Assembly: GCF_008831285.2 (NCBI RefSeq)
Contig: NC_045140.1
Span: forward strand, 28,166,131 to 28,230,130
Reading direction: 5' to 3'
Length of the DNA: 64,000 nt
Source of the DNA: Nymphaea colorata
Taxonomy: Eukaryota > Streptophyta > Magnoliopsida > Nymphaeales > Nymphaeaceae
Shown: positions 35,230-48,600 of the stretch, in pieces
Position numbering within the stretch: position 1 is the first letter of the stretch
How the letters are laid out: each line of letters starts with the position of its first letter
Program-made: the position numbers and the translations under genes
The notes under the pieces: generated by a model
Database searches by the model: none
The model's input: the letters and a program-made list of their open reading frames with translations, nothing else
What the model was told of the DNA's origin: nothing

Positions 35230-36690
35230 CCAGAATGTTTTTATATTTGATCTATATTTAGTGGAAATTTGCTTCCGGATAGCTGGATGTAATATACATT
35301 AAGGTTTGCTTTTGTGTTTTGATGTTCTAGAAAATCAATATCTGAAAATACATCAATTTTTAAAGTTCAAAAAACTATGTTTATAAGAACAAAAACACAA
35401 AATAAGTACTCAATTTAGTCATGCTTAACACAGACATTGTCAAATGAGATCAAAGCACTATGAAAATCCAAACTAGATTGTGGAGAAGTTTTAGTACTCC
35501 TTGTTTGTTGCCGATCATGAGTTAGTGCAGCTAGTGCTTTAGGCTACTTTAGGATTCTCTTCCAAGACATATGTTGCTTGAATTTCTTCTTGTTGGGGCT
35601 TTATGCATTCTGTTAGGAATCGTGGGTGCTGAAGTGCATGCATCCTGCAGATCTCACTATTGCTATTTGATGTTCATGTGATGGTGAAAATCCTTTCTTT
35701 TGTTGTTTGGTGTTGCTGTCTTCATTATTGTCCGTTGTTTTCCCCCCCTTGTGGTGGTTCATCAAAGAAAATGCAAAATCATTATAGCCATGATCATTTC
35801 CTGTACCATATTGGCTTGCAGGTTCCTTTGGAAGGTTTCAGTGCTCTTCAAGGAATATCAGGATCCCAAAGATTTCAAATACACAAGGCTTACGGCAGTC
35901 CAGATCACTTGCCATCTGCTCACACTTGGTAATTGTTGTGCTAACTTCTATTTTTATGCTGAAACTTTGATTTTCAAACCAACTGGTAAAGGATGGATAG
36001 CTTGGCTTACACGTAGTGTTCCATGCTCATCACCTGAACGAACGGAAAATCGGGTCAGGCTTTCTGTCTTTCCGATTTCCTTTTCATATTGTAGATCTAA
36101 GTATAAGCCGTCTGACCACACACACAGATGCTGCAACACGTGCAGACATACAAGTACGGATGATGGATATTTTGAAAATGATTACTCACAAATTAACTAC
36201 AAATTCTTGGATAACTGTTCCAGATCGTTGTGATTATATATGTAATTTCATCATGCTGCATTCTAATAGAAAAAAAAAATCATGTGATTCCCTAGAAATG
36301 AACAATCAACGACCTAGCTTTTGGCCAATCCAGGTTTGACAGTGTCATGGAGTGTCTCATGATGTACTTGCACAAAGAGTCTATATGGTGTGTCGTAGAA
36401 CCTGGAATTGCGCATCTTAAAAGTGGAGAAACATATCTTCATGTCAGATTCTTGGAGTGCACTTGCAGGCAGCTCCACAGTTTGTGTGGTGCCTCATAAG
36501 CCTCTCCACTGCTTCGATTCATTTTTGGAAGAGTTTGCTTGAGCTGTGCTTTGTGTTTTTGGCTTATATTCGATGCTTTTGCTGCAGTTTCAACCAGTTG
36601 GATTTACCAGAATATCCTTCCAAACAACAGCTCCAAGAGAGGTTGCTTTTGGCTATCCATGAGGGTAGTGAAGGCTTTGGCTTCGGTTAA
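17835..36690 (+). CDS. UPL1: HECT-type E3 ubiquitin-protein ligase, UPL1/UPL2 family
   Basis: Coding exons: 17835–17933, 20857–20952, 21039–21245, 22197–28716, 28854–29923, 30026–30328, 30409–30613, 30821–31086, 31219–31490, 32687–33785, 33874–34020, 34135–34215, 34630–34855, 34994–35133, 35822–35928, 36588–36690. All junctions are GT–AG and keep phase, giving 3,646 residues, the usual size for UPL1/2 (about 3,650–3,700). N-terminal armadillo-like DUF908/DUF913 regions are followed by a UBA (about 1295–1334, [18 protein letters not shown]), a UIM (about 1338–1350, [12 protein letters not shown]), an acidic tract (about 2152–2225), two ubiquitin-binding UBM motifs (about 2572 and 2608, [17 protein letters not shown] type) and a C-terminal HECT domain (about 3290–3646). 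The catalytic cysteine is C3613 in SAHTCFN. The protein passes ubiquitin from an E2 through this cysteine to substrates, probably in cytosol or nucleus. It appears intact. UPL1 versus UPL2 cannot be decided here. Confidence 0.95.
20715..20768. repeat. (AG)n microsatellite in UPL intron 1
   Basis: A 54-base run of AG repeats about 90 bases before the exon 2 acceptor (20,856). Confidence 0.95.
21955..22010. repeat. (AC)n(TG)n microsatellite in UPL intron 3
   Basis: About 22 AC units directly followed by ATGTGTGTGTGT, so the tract is partly self-complementary. It sits about 190 bases before the large exon 4. Confidence 0.95.
34286..34321. repeat. (TA)n microsatellite in UPL intron 12
   Basis: A TA run 70 bases after the exon 12 donor. 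The same intron holds a GC-rich patch at about 34,490–34,600 (CGACTCGGGT and GGCCGGCCGC words) that contrasts with the AT-rich surroundings. Confidence 0.93.
35141..35227. repeat. (CT)n(TA)n microsatellite at the UPL intron 14 donor
   Basis: A CT run starts 7 bases after the exon 14 boundary (35,133) and passes into about 33 TA units. Its closeness to the donor site could affect splicing if its length varies. Confidence 0.93.
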
Positions 36691-39414
36691 TATCATCGGC
36701 CATTGAGTGCCAGTGTAGATATGTGTTCAAAGTCGGCGAATACCCAAAATGTGAAGATTGAACAAAGGGGAAAGAGAGGAGAGAAAAGGGAGGGTGGCTG
36801 TTGGGGATATGTTGGGATCAGTTTATAATTATTTGGTGTACAGCATTTTTATAATGGATGTTACTTTGGCAGTTTTGTATCTTGCCTAATTTCTATTTTC
36901 CCATAGTTTTTGCTTTACATTTCATCTGCTTGAGCTCTCCGTCTAATTGCGTCAAATTCCGTGGCGCGAACTAATAAGAACTTGGGCAGTAATGGGTGCA
37001 GGTTAACAAGGAAATAATTTAACATGAAAATGGTATCTCGGCCCTCTGCTCTTTTTCTGTTTTCAACCCTTTTTTGTTACTCCATATCGCTGGTAAACAT
37101 GAAAATAGTTTAATATTTTTTTTTTCTTAAAACTTTACTCCCCCTTACGCACCAAGGGGGACTCCGACGAGAATGCAGGTGAATAGTCGTTTCCCCGACC
37201 CGTCATTCTATATTTGTTATTTGGGTTTCCGAGTAGTTGAACAATCATCCGGTGACCTATCCGATGGTTATCAGCAGGAGGTCCTCGAACGGGAGTCTCC
37301 TCAAAAATATGGCGCACGTCTCTGACATTGTGGCTAACGAAGGAGTACGTATATGAAAAAAAAAAAAATACAAAGAAATCGCAACGCCTGGCTTTGTATA
37401 TTTGCGTCGAATGTTATTAAAACTTCTCATTTACTAGTGTATTTCATCCGGCAATGAGACACCCATGACACGACACTTCTTGGCAGCCTCTTGGCTTGGT
37501 CTAGGCACTGACCCTCTAGATTGTAAAAGAAAAATATCTCAAATTCACAAGGCATGTGTTTGAGTCAAGCACCAAAAAACTTGACCTTAATACAAGGATA
37601 CTGTCTTGCACCTCCAAGAATCCTAGTTCATTCAAACAAAAAAAAAAAAAAAAAAAGGCGGTCTTATGTGGTGTAACGCCAAGTGGTTTATCGTAAATAA
37701 TAAGTAACCTAGTTCGCCTTCATGAAAATAAACGGAACAAGTGAGGGCACGAAAGCAGCTCATGGCCCCAACACGTGCAGACTCGTTGTGAGAGTGTGAA
37801 GAGCACTGGGCTCGTGCAAAGGAAGGGGAGGGAAAGGGGTGTTGTCCGAACGGTCACGGGGATCAAGCCCCGCCCTCACGAGCCCACCTTCCCCTCCCTC
37901 CCGGTCAGTGGGGCCCTGTCTAACATTTCTACCTCTCTTCTGACAACGCTCATTTAAAAAATAAAATTAACAAATGAGGTCTCCAGGGTCCCATTAAATC
38001 GAATTTTGGAAGAAGGCGTTTACATCCCAATCGGAAATCGAGGAAACAGAGGCCAAAATTCTAAAACGTGATTCTCCTCATCATTGCTTTCAGAGAAGTT
38101 TTTTTATATTTTGGATTGGAAGCACATGAAATTGTAAGGCGTGCAGGTTCATGTTCTAAAGTCAACAGAGAAAATCTCATGTCAAAAGAAAAATATTACC
38201 TACAAGAAGTTGTTCTTTGAAAATTTTGCAGAGGAAAAGCTCCCCAGAATTCGGGATTGGAAATATTAAAATGCCCCTTACTAAACAACCCAATGTCCTT
38301 GTGCATCTTATCTTTTGTTTAGAGAAATGTTTGATCATAATCTCAAACAAAACTTCCATATTCCAAATGTTTTTGTAATGAACCGACTTCGGGAGCGTTT
38401 GGTTCCTCATTGGAACACTGCAGAGGAGGAGAACGGTAGGGATTTGGGCTCCTTCATCAACCAGTAACAAATTCACCCGGGAAAATCAGATCATCATCCT
38501 GTTGGAACTTGGAAACTGCCAGGAAGGGGTCTCGCATTAAAATCATGTCATGCAACACCTGAAAATTCATGTTCGACGTAATAATAAGATGTTAAAGATT
38601 TCCCAGATTGATTGTGAGGGAAAGCGAGTCTGGTGGCAGAAAAATCATTCATGTGAAACCTCCAACTGGTGCCTTAAATGCAGGTTTTGCTTCGAGGGGA
38701 AAATTGACAAGAGAAGACACCGGAGGGCAGTTTGGGAGTGTCCGGCGACGTATCTCCTCCCGCGCCTACGCGTCACCGCATGCTTTCGAGCACTAACGCC
38801 AGCCAGCTGCGGCTTTTCTTGTCCGACCAGAATGCTGCCGACTTTTCACGATCGCGCGTTCGAGGCACAGCAGAGAAAGATAGAGATGAACCGAGAGGCT
38901 TCGTCGCCGTTCAAGACGACCTGTAAGCAGCATCTCAACCGTCTATTCTCTCACGTACCGTGGCGATCCTGGGGTTGCAGTTCTTGCAGGCCGACTACAC
39001 AATAAGGAGAGGGAAGGCCAGACCAGTAGGGTGGTAGCATTGCAGAAACAGCAGAGGACCCGAGAAGGCCTGCCTGGTGGCTTTCCTTCCTCTCCTCTGT
39101 CTGTAGCCTCTCTCTGTCTCTGCAGCCACCAACAATCTCTGCGGCTTCTATTTGACAAGATTCTTTTCTGTTGTCCTCTGCCTCTTCATCTTCCCCGCCC
39201 ATGAAACGCAGGATCCATCACATCCATTAATTGTCTCCCTTCGCTTCCATTGTTATCACTGGCGCACGTTAATCTAGAAACCCCCAATCTCTAGAAGGAG
39301 GCCGCTCTGTACCACAAGTGTACCTCGTGTCAGTCACAACCAAGTCAGTTTTAACTGGGTTTTCTTGTTTAACAAGGAAGAAGAAGTCGATTTGTAATTT
39401 ACTCCGGACGGAAG
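36691..39414. other. UPL 3' end and intergenic region to the Dof gene
   Basis: The first 200–250 bases after the UPL stop (36,688–36,690) are probably its 3' UTR. Beyond that no protein-like frame is recognisable. There is an A run at 37,640–37,657. The final 700 bases before the Dof start are richer in G and C and in CT stretches, as expected for its promoter and leader. The open frames at 38,550–39,005 overlap in several frames and have no family signature. Confidence 0.55.
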
Positions 39415-40431
39415 ATGCAAGGAGGCGGAGGCGGAGCCATGGTGGCGAAACAGTTAGGAGGGGAGAGGAAGGGAGCTGGGCCGGCAGCGAGGCCGCCGGA
39501 GGAGCCGCTGAGGTGCCCGCGCTGCGACTCGCTAAACACCAAGTTCTGTTACTACAATAACTATAGCCTGGCGCAGCCCCGACACTTCTGCAAGACGTGC
39601 AGGCGTTACTGGACCAAAGGCGGTGCTCTGAGGAACGTACCAATAGGTGGAGGGTGCAGAAAGAACAAGAGGAGCGGAACCAGGGCTTCCTCCGGGCCAA
39701 GCTCCTCTTCTCAGAGGAGCCTCACCGTCGCCGAAGAGGACTCCAGGACTCAGCTTGCCGGTGGAGTGACTTCCCCACTCTCATCCTCCTCCACCTCTTC
39801 CTCATCTCTCATCCATCCGTCGGAAAGCAGCACCACGAAACTGTTCCATGGCTTGTCTTCCTCATCCTCCATGGACTTTCATGTTCCTGGACTGCCCTTC
39901 ATCAGGCCTCAACCTGGTGCCTTTAACCAGTTCCCTTCCTTTGGTGTTCTTCCACCTACTTCTTCTTCTTCTTCCTCATCTTCTACGAGGGTGAATTCAT
40001 CTACTTTGATATGCCCTCCTGCCAGTTCAGTAAGGCATGGTGGGACTAGTCTCTGCGGTGGGGCTTTCAGTGGAATGGACTCCCAGCAGAACATGCACAG
40101 CACGATGGCAGCTTCAATGGAGTCACTAAGCGCCATGAACGCAGATCTTCATTGGAAGTTGCAGCAGCAACGTCTGGCGATGCTGCTGGCGGAAGGGCAG
40201 CAGCACAAGGAGACGACCGTGAGCGGCTTTGTAATCGGGACGCATCATGGGCTTGATCAACAGCATCAACATTCACAGAAACCGAGCATTGAGAACCCAA
40301 ACTATCAGAGAAGTAATGAGCTTTCCAGTAACGGAAGCAACATTGAAGAGACAAGGGAGACGACGAATGAATGGCCTTTTGGGAGCTGGAGCTCGTGGGA
40401 TGACTTCCATCAGTATAATTCGCTGCCTTAG
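39415..40431 (+). CDS. Dof-type zinc finger transcription factor
   Basis: A single open frame of 338 codons. Residues 32–86 form the Dof domain. The zinc ligands C34, C37, C59 and C62 have the diagnostic CX2CX21CX2C spacing, within [19 protein letters not shown] and then [20 protein letters not shown], followed by the basic GGGCRKNKR. Dof proteins are plant-specific and bind AAAG cores in promoters. The rest is Ser-rich (SSSSSSSS at about 185) and Gln/His-rich, and ends with a Trp-rich tail ([15 protein letters not shown]), a pattern seen at the C-terminus of several Dof activators. I chose the ATG at 39,415. An in-frame ATG at 39,439 would also leave the domain intact. No intron is needed, although some Dof genes have one before the domain. 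The paralogue cannot be named. Confidence 0.95.
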   Translation: MQGGGGGAMVAKQLGGERKGAGPAARPPEEPLRCPRCDSLNTKFCYYNNYSLAQPRHFCKTCRRYWTKGGALRNVPIGGGCRKNKRSGTRASSGPSSSSQRSLTVAEEDSRTQLAGGVTSPLSSSSTSSSSLIHPSESSTTKLFHGLSSSSSMDFHVPGLPFIRPQPGAFNQFPSFGVLPPTSSSSSSSSTRVNSSTLICPPASSVRHGGTSLCGGAFSGMDSQQNMHSTMAASMESLSAMNADLHWKLQQQRLAMLLAEGQQHKETTVSGFVIGTHHGLDQQHQHSQKPSIENPNYQRSNELSSNGSNIEETRETTNEWPFGSWSSWDDFHQYNSLP

Positions 40432-41458
40432 TGGAAGAAACAAATCCAGAAGAAGACATATACTGTTTTTGCAAAGTGCAGAAGAAATTGATAGGTACGG
40501 ACTTGTCAAAAGTTTTCGAATTTGCTCTTTAAATTTCTCTTTTTCGGTTTAGCTTTCTTTTAATTTCCTTTTCTTTCTGTCGGTTGTTGGTTTAGTAGAC
40601 TGGTTCTTAAGAAGTTCCTTTTACCTTCTTTTTCTCTTTCGTCTTGAGCTAGCAATAAAGAAGAAATTTGTCAAATCGTTCAGCCTTTTGCTCTTTCCTT
40701 GTCTCTATTTTTCTTCTATTTCGGGCTGCAACTTCCTTTTCCTTCGTCGTTTGTGTGCTGTTCCTACTTCGCCTAGCTAGTTCCCAGTACTCAACGACCT
40801 TCTTCGTCTTTCTCTGGTCTTCTTTCTCTTCCTTTTCTTGATTCTTTGCATTGATGCAGATAACAGCAGTAAAAACTAAATTTGTTTTATATGGGAATGG
40901 AACTCGCGTATTTGTTTTCGATGCAGATTGAAAACTGGGAATTCGCGTTACACAGGACGATCATTTCTTGACACTGGTTTAGCCTTTATTTATTATTAAT
41001 ATTTTTTATTTTTTTTTGGTTGGCATGGATTGCATTCTTCCACAACTGCTGTCGGTTGTAAACTCTTCTACCAACTTGTGAGATCTCCTCCATTTTTTAT
41101 TTTTTTTTGTATGCGCTATTCGGCCAACGAAGTTTTCAGGCACACTGGCAAGCAGTGCTATGGGTACGGGCGCTGTTCACGGATATGGCGAAGTCTTTTA
41201 TTGCCTTGATTTTTTACTTAAAAAGATCAAGTTAAAATATTCATATCAACATGAAAAATATATATATATATAAACTCTTATCAGCCTTCTATTCTATATC
41301 AATAAAGGGCCCATGTGATGCATATATAGGCTGAAACGAAGCCATGCAACGTTAATAACATGGCTTGCAGGTTGATATTAGCACATGCACGGGTAGTGAT
41401 GGCAGGCTTCTATGCAGTTTGATGATTGTATGGGGTTGCATGTCTGATTCGGACGGTA

Positions 41459-41500
41459 GGATCTGAAATCCACGGATCTGAAATCCACGGATCTGAAATC
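41459..41500 (+). repeat. 15 bp tandem repeat, 2.8 copies
   Basis: Units GGATCTGAAATCCAC at 41,459–41,473 and 41,474–41,488, with a partial third ending at 41,500. The word GGATCTGAAATCC is nearly palindromic. Confidence 0.95.
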
Positions 41501-42462
41501 TTAGCGATCTCTCATATTACTACGGAAGTGAAACAAACATAACCTTGTAAAATCTTCTTTTTTAACATCTATTTTTTCTTTTAAAGTATGTATAGGGACG
41601 TACTGCCTCAAACCACGACAAAGAAGTACCCAATTGCTTTCTCTCTTATGAAGTACAGCCATGTTCAACAGATTTTATAGCGTTGGATTTCAATCAGATT
41701 TTATTCAACAGAAAACAAGTATAGAATACTCACCTTAGATCTAATCCATTTGGAACCCTGCCTACAACCAGCCTCTTTTAACAAAGAAAAGAAAAATCTA
41801 TAGACTAAAACCCCCATGACTACCATTGATGCCAGATAAAACCTTCGCTGAACTCATAAAATTTGATTCATATATTGACAGTTCACTATTCTTAGTCTTA
41901 TGTTTTTGAGAAATATAGGACTTTCTATATGACTGAGTTTGGAAAAAAAAAAGGCAAATAAAGCGGGCAGTGGTCTCAGCGGCACATTCAAAGGACAAAA
42001 TGAAAGCTTGGCATTCATACATTATTAACTATTTTCGTTATCATCTTTTTTTAAAAAAAAAAAAAATCGCTATTTGATTATTTTTTATACATATTTGCTT
42101 TTATTCTCAGCAGAATTCCCGATTTCTTCAACACTTGTTGAAACACGAGACCAGCCGAACCGTATCTTTCATTTTTCCTTTTCTACGTACTTGATTAGTG
42201 TGAACAAAGGACAGCTTCGATTGAAGAAGTGAGCAGCTGCTAGATTGGTGAACAACGGGTTTATGGAAGAGTACAAGAACGCCAGTCGCTTTCTTTGCCA
42301 AGCCTCAGTTACTAAGAGCGTATCGATATCTCAAATCAAACAGAGACGTATAACTTTACGTCCTCTGCGACCACTGGTGGCCAACCTGCAGTTTTGATGA
42401 AAATGAGTCAGAGTTAAACATTAATGGTATTCTATTGTTTAGTACGAGCTTTGGCTGCATGA

Positions 42463-42468
42463 CATATA

Positions 42469-42509
<41 letters not shown>
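42463..42509. repeat. (TA)n microsatellite
   Basis: A TA run interrupted once by a G near its start. Confidence 0.93.
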
Positions 42510-42512
<3 letters not shown>

Positions 42513-45500
42513 GGAAGCTAGTGTGTGAACTTGTGGGGGCAGTTGTCTATACAGACTCACAAAAATTGATCATCTTTACATTGATGTCTCATCGCTATTT
42601 TCTTCATTTACATGTTTTTACTTTTTAAAAAATCTAAAACTTAACTACTATTGCCCCTCGGCCACAAATTTGTGGCTTCGCTCTTGTCTTGTTCTCTCTA
42701 CTAGAAGAGCCATAACACGTGACATGACACCGATAGGGATGTCAATGGTTTGAACCAGTAGCGGAGCTACATGGGGTTGTTAACTGCCCGCACCAGTCCA
42801 CCAATTTTTTTTATTTATGTAAAGATGCTGTCAACTATTTGTTAATGTTTATATACTGGTTCCCCTTAGGGCATGAAAACTTTTCAAAGAATGCCCCTTA
42901 GCCTAAAAATTATAACTCTGCCTGTAGTTTGGACAGAATCCCGCAACCTATTCCAACTTGAATTAAGTAGTAGAAATTGGATTTGGAATTGGATATGAAT
43001 TTGGTGTGTAAAAATAGATATCCAATCCTGACTGAAAAATCTGATTTTGGTTAGATGTAAAATTTGGGTTGTGGTTTTTGTGTTTTCCACATAGAATCTG
43101 TATTTGATCCTAACGCAGGCGGGACGAGTTAATGCAAGCCGCAGTCAGTAATGGAGTTCGAGTCTCGTGGACATGACAATGATGCTCTCTCTCTCTCTCT
43201 CTCTCTCTCATATCCTTTTCATTCTTTGGAGATTCGAAGCAGCAAAACTTAATTGCAAATGATTATTTTCTGTATGATAGAGAGAGAGCACTGGCACTTC
43301 AAACAACAGAACCCAACTTCAATTAATTATTATCACATGACATAGAGAGAAAGAGGAAGGGAGAGTCATCAATTTTCATCAGATGGAACTTCGTATCCAA
43401 TGAAATTTTACACCCACTTGCAATGGTCATCACGTGTGTTCTCTCCCTTTCTTATGTAAAAATGTTTATCATTTTGCCTTTCATGTTGACTAAATAACAT
43501 GAAAGAAACTCGAAGTTATTATGTTACTGACATAGAACTTTGCATGGCATTTACCACCTCACACGCTCAACAGCAAAAAAAAAAAAAAAAAACCCCATGA
43601 TTGGCACCCTACTGGGCAAGGTCACAACTGGCCGTTTTTAGTTTTTGATTTTGATTATTTTGGGTGAGCAAGAGGTTAATAAGCAAAGAAGCTCATATGT
43701 CGGGTTTTACGCTGTATTGACATCAGCAATGGCAATATGCACCCATTAACTTAGGTATTATGTTCCACCACCTTAATATACCGAGACATAAAATGCACTT
43801 AAATCGAATTACAGACATGTCTTTTCACATATACTTAGTCCAACCAACTAAGCAAGAGCTGAACCATAAAATTCTAGCAATTAGGCATTAGTTACAAAAA
43901 TTAAAATTTTTTAAATGGGCACCAATATGTACATGAGAATTTTTAAAAAAAAATATTAATATGAAAAGAATAATTTTTTGTAGGTCTGTGTAGGCAATTG
44001 TCCACATAGTGTTTGTTTCTGCCCCTGCAGCTAAACTATGGGCCTTGAGGACATTTTAGTCATTGTATATAAGTTTTATATTTTAAAGTTTTTCTTCTAT
44101 CATAGGCATTTTAGTCATTTCAATCACCTAAGCACTTTCATTGTGGTCGGGGACGAACACGAGACCTGATTCACTAGTGCCCTCAATCTTGAGGCCTACA
44201 TCTTCTTCTAGTTGGAGCAGATGTTAGCGCTCATGAGATTCAAGCGCCCCCTGTTTTCCTGATAAACAAAGCCCACACGGTGCGCATCCATGAGACTCTG
44301 TAATTAGTTTAACGGCACAGCGTCAAATCCAAGGCAAATTGGTTTCCGGAGTAACACAAATTGATCTGTCAATTGAACGAGGTGGCATTGCGTAAAGGCC
44401 TCTTCCTCGAAGCTCAAGTTCTTTATTCATCTTTAAGAGCAAGAGTTCCGCCTTCCAGGCTAAAGGACTGCGTATAGAATCTTCGAGTTGAATGATTGGA
44501 CTTCACCACCTACGGGATAAACTCATCATGCAGCAAGTGGTTTCTGGTCTTCTCGTAGTTACTTTATCGCTATTAAGCCGTCTAGGTTTCTGCGTCCAAT
44601 GGCTTAATCACGAACCAATGTAACTGCGATACAAAGCAGCTATATGCTGCTGTGATTGACGGATTTCACCAAATGCTTTTGATTGTGGGACAACCAAACA
44701 CCACAGAATGTCATATTAGTAGTGTGAGCATCCTTCTCCTTCAACATTTTCTTAAGCAAGATGGTCATCTTCTCAACCACTTGATGTTCTGTGTCTCAGT
44801 TTCATTCTTCAAGTAAAATACCAGACCACCTAAGAAGCTGGTTTTGCTTGCTGATCGGTTCACCGTTCTTCAGTGTATACTTCCGGTGTTCAGTAGGAAA
44901 TGGAAACCCATTTTCTGAGAAAAATGTTTCAGAATGGGCTTTGGCTTAGGATAAGCCTGGCCAAGTCAGGTGAACAACACCAATCACAGAGTATGATGGA
45001 CAAGAAACGTGAACCCATAATTATTGTCATTGTTGCTTTTTATAGGCAAATTTAGGTTAGGCAGATCCAAAATCTGGACCAGACCGAGAGACGGAGAGAG
45101 AGGCATTGGATATAACACTCCACGCAAGGCTAAGCATTCATTTGTTCTTTTTTTTTTGTGGCCAAAGAAAGGAGGAGCACCATTCACAGAGGAACAAAGT
45201 GAGACAAAGAACATTTCAAAAAATACACTGTTTGTCAACTCAATCTTCTACCTAGAAATAACTTATAAACTAATACTGAAATTCTGAACAAGGAATCTGC
45301 AAGCTAGACTACATATGGAAGCAAAGTCAAGATACAGATTGCTTACTACAAATGCATCAGTACTAAACTTAATCATCATGTATTGCTAGTTAGCAATACA
45401 GTACACACAAGTCATTACATTCTAAACAATGTAACCCGTGTAAACTAAACTGCATTTGGGAAAAATGCATTTCTTTGCAACTCAATCATCATGTATTGGT

Positions 45501-45617
45501 TAGCGACTGAACTAGTCTACAACAACATAAAGGTAGACAATTTTGAACTTTAATGGTAGTTACTATTAGTCTGCTATAAGTGTAATGCAGCCTTAGACTT
45601 CTTTATCGTTACAGTTG

Positions 45618-48600
45618 CTATCTCCATCCTCCTTGGTGTAGCTTACTCGCAGAGACCACCTTTTGGGTACCTCCCCTTGATGTTCGTGATAGCCTTCCAT
45701 AAGCTTTTGATGAATCAATCTGCCTAAGCCTCTTTATATCTGATGGAATTGCTTTCTTATCTAGTAATGATGTTGTTAGAGGAATGCTGTTCTCAGAATC
45801 CACAGGGCCCATTTTAGTTTCTCTTTTCCTTTTGATTTCTTGTAATGAATCAGCTCCTCTCAGCAGAATGGATTCTGGCTGTGAATGTCTATCACGGCTT
45901 GCTGGTCGGTTTAATGAATCTGAGCTCCTTAGAACGTAGGAGTCTATTTCACATTTCAGCAGTTCTGCTGCCATTGGGGTGCTGGAGCCTTGTTGCTGCT
46001 CTTTTAGTTTGCTCTCGAGCTCTTTGACCTTCACAGACATATAAATCCTTTGTTATAAACTTATATCAGGATATGTTGTCTTAAGTTGTGAAAGAAACGA
46101 CAATCATGGACAAGTCTTAAAATGTCAAAGAAACTACAATCATGGTATCTAGTGAACCTTTTGTTGAAGGGTTCTGCAAATTCCATCCTTGTCCTTCAAA
46201 ATCTCTTCAAACTGCAACCTCTGCCTCTCTAACTGGTTCTGAAATTCCTTGATTTTCAAATCATAACACCCTTCTAGTTCTTTGATCTGCACCAAGAATG
46301 AAGTGTGATGTTACTATACCAATTACGGATGCAGTATTGATATGTACACACACTGTATATTTTTACTAATACATACCTTCTCTTGGTAGCTCTTACACTG
46401 TAATTCTTTCCCCTTAAGCTTCACTTCTAAATTCTGACAACCTTCTTCTAACTGTCTCACGGAGTCGTCCTTGAGTTTCAACTCCTGTTTTGCTCTGTCA
46501 AGCTGCATTTGAAGCCAACGCAAAACAACAACTTAGTTGCATGCTCAGGAGGCTACAGTTTCAGATGGATGTAGGAAATGCTCAACCAACCATGCTTTTC
46601 TGCTTCTGATGCTCGCCAACATCAACCTGCCTCTTCGCAGGGCCTAGCTCCACGCCTCGAACTCTAGCAGCAAAGCTCAGTGAGCTCAATGTTTCACCCA
46701 AATCCTTATCTGATGGGCTGATTTGGACAAACATCAGGGTTTTTGAGTCGCCACCTACAGCACATGCCATTTTGAGTCAAATAGATGTCAATTCTGATAG
46801 TAATACAAAGTTGGAAAGATATATGCATAAGCAAATAGGAAAAGTACCTAATGAGTCTTGCAGCAAATGTGTGAGCTTGGAGTTTCTGCAAATAATCAAT
46901 CAAATATTTAAGACTTGAAGTATGGATGCATTCATCCACAAATGTATTAGATAAGTACCTGAATGGGACATGGCTACTTTTGGTAGCTAGGGCAGAAATC
47001 ACGTCTCCAAGAGCTGAAAGTGAACGGTTGATGTTCTTAGCTTCATTAAGCCGTTCCCCACGTGCATCCGTTTTTGCTAGTCTCTCACTGCCTGCTAAGT
47101 CGACCAACCAAAGCTTGCTCTTGGTACACTCGCCATTCATCAAACTTTTTGCCCTTACCGTTATGCAGATCATGCTGAAAGAAATAGAAAACTTAATAAG
47201 ACATAGCATATTATAGTGAACTGATAGCCACACGGACTGATGCAAACCAGTGTGATCGGCTACTGTGTTCGTTGACATTGTTGGACCCAACTGCCCTGGC
47301 ATTGCTCCCACATTGAAACACCTTCCAGACCTCCTGTATGTTGTTCACTTTGGCCTCCACAACTCCAGGTACATGATGAACTCCTTCAGCTTCTTGTCTC
47401 ACCTCCAACCTAGACAAAACCACAAATATCAATCGTACCAGGAAAATTTCAGAACTTTGATCCTCTATACATTATTAATGAAATTATGCCATTTTTTCAG
47501 TATTCAGGCTGTACTTTTTTGACGAAGGTGCAGGATCGAGTAGGTCACGTATTTGCTCATTGTATACTTCAAGGACACTTATGAATATCTCATAGCTGAC
47601 GGTCTCCCTTCTCTCGTTTGCAATTCGGAAAAGTTCTTGTAAGGTCCTGTAATTGACTCCTCTACTCTGTTCAGTTCCTTCCATCGTGAAAGTCTTCCCT
47701 GTACCAGTCTGGCCATACGCAAAGATGCAGACGTTGTAGCCGTCTAGAACAGACACAACCAGTGCAGAAGCATCCGAAAACACATCGACTGGCCATACAA
47801 CACGCAAGTCAGTGTTTACAGGAAAATGATGGTACTTGGAAATGGAAATTGACAAGTTATGTGATGGAAATTGACAAACTATTTGATAACCTTGATCATC
47901 CTTAGGAGTATAAACCCTGTCAAACTTGAAGGTTTTCTTTGTACCACCACCACCAGTGTTTATGCCTAGTTCACCTTCTTTGGCTGCTTCGAAGTCTGCC
48001 ACCATTACTGAACCCGAAGAAATCTCCTCTTTACTCAATGGGCGACACCTACAAAAGACTCTTATATTCCCTGGAATAAATCATGCAAGGGTATATTGAG
48101 TTTAACATGGATAAAGAGGAGAAAAAAGTATGGGCTTTAGGAAAAAGAACATGCCTTTAATTTCAAGAACCTTGTTATAAAGTTTTTTCCTCTCCACTTG
48201 CTCTTTACTGTACTTCATTTTCAGGTCTTCACACTGTCTGACTGCAATGGAAAAGAGATATGGATCACCAAGCTTACATAAAATGGATAGAAAACCGCAA
48301 CTTCTCCTCTTATGAACATGAGGCAACAAGCAAAAACAAAACGAAATCTAGAAAACAAGTAGGTACGGTGACCTGAACCTACCCAATGATTGAACTGCAT
48401 GGGTCATTTTGTTTAGATCAGGGATGGATGTTGCGCACCCGTGAGCTTCCTCCGATAGATTGACATAGTCCCTCCTCAGGACCTTTTCAAATACAATCAG
48501 CGACATTCGTCTACCCAATCCGAAGGGCTCCATACATAATTCCAAAGGACTAATATCAAGCAGCATACTGATAGAGAAAGATAGATACCTGAATATGCTC

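Larger units (their letters stand above)
40432..45617. other. Intergenic region, repeats only
   Basis: 40,432–40,900 is T/C-rich and probably includes the Dof 3' UTR. Further on are a 15 bp tandem repeat (41,459–41,500), a TA run (42,463–42,509), a GGGATGTCAATGG terminus (about 42,737) followed by GGATATGAATTTGG-type repeat words to 43,100, a CT run (43,184–43,209), and an A run (43,576–43,593). 44,150–44,970 has balanced composition and may be an old gene or transposon scrap, but I recognise nothing in any frame. The last 300 bases are likely the 3' UTR of the minus-strand kinesin. Confidence 0.5.

Noticed and set aside
38550-39202. Overlapping frames on both strands upstream of the Dof gene
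   Set aside because: GC-richer promoter/leader DNA gives long frames by chance; no domain or homologue recognised.
43120-43170. AGTTCGAGTCTC resembling a tRNA B box
   Set aside because: No A box or cloverleaf arms could be drawn around it.
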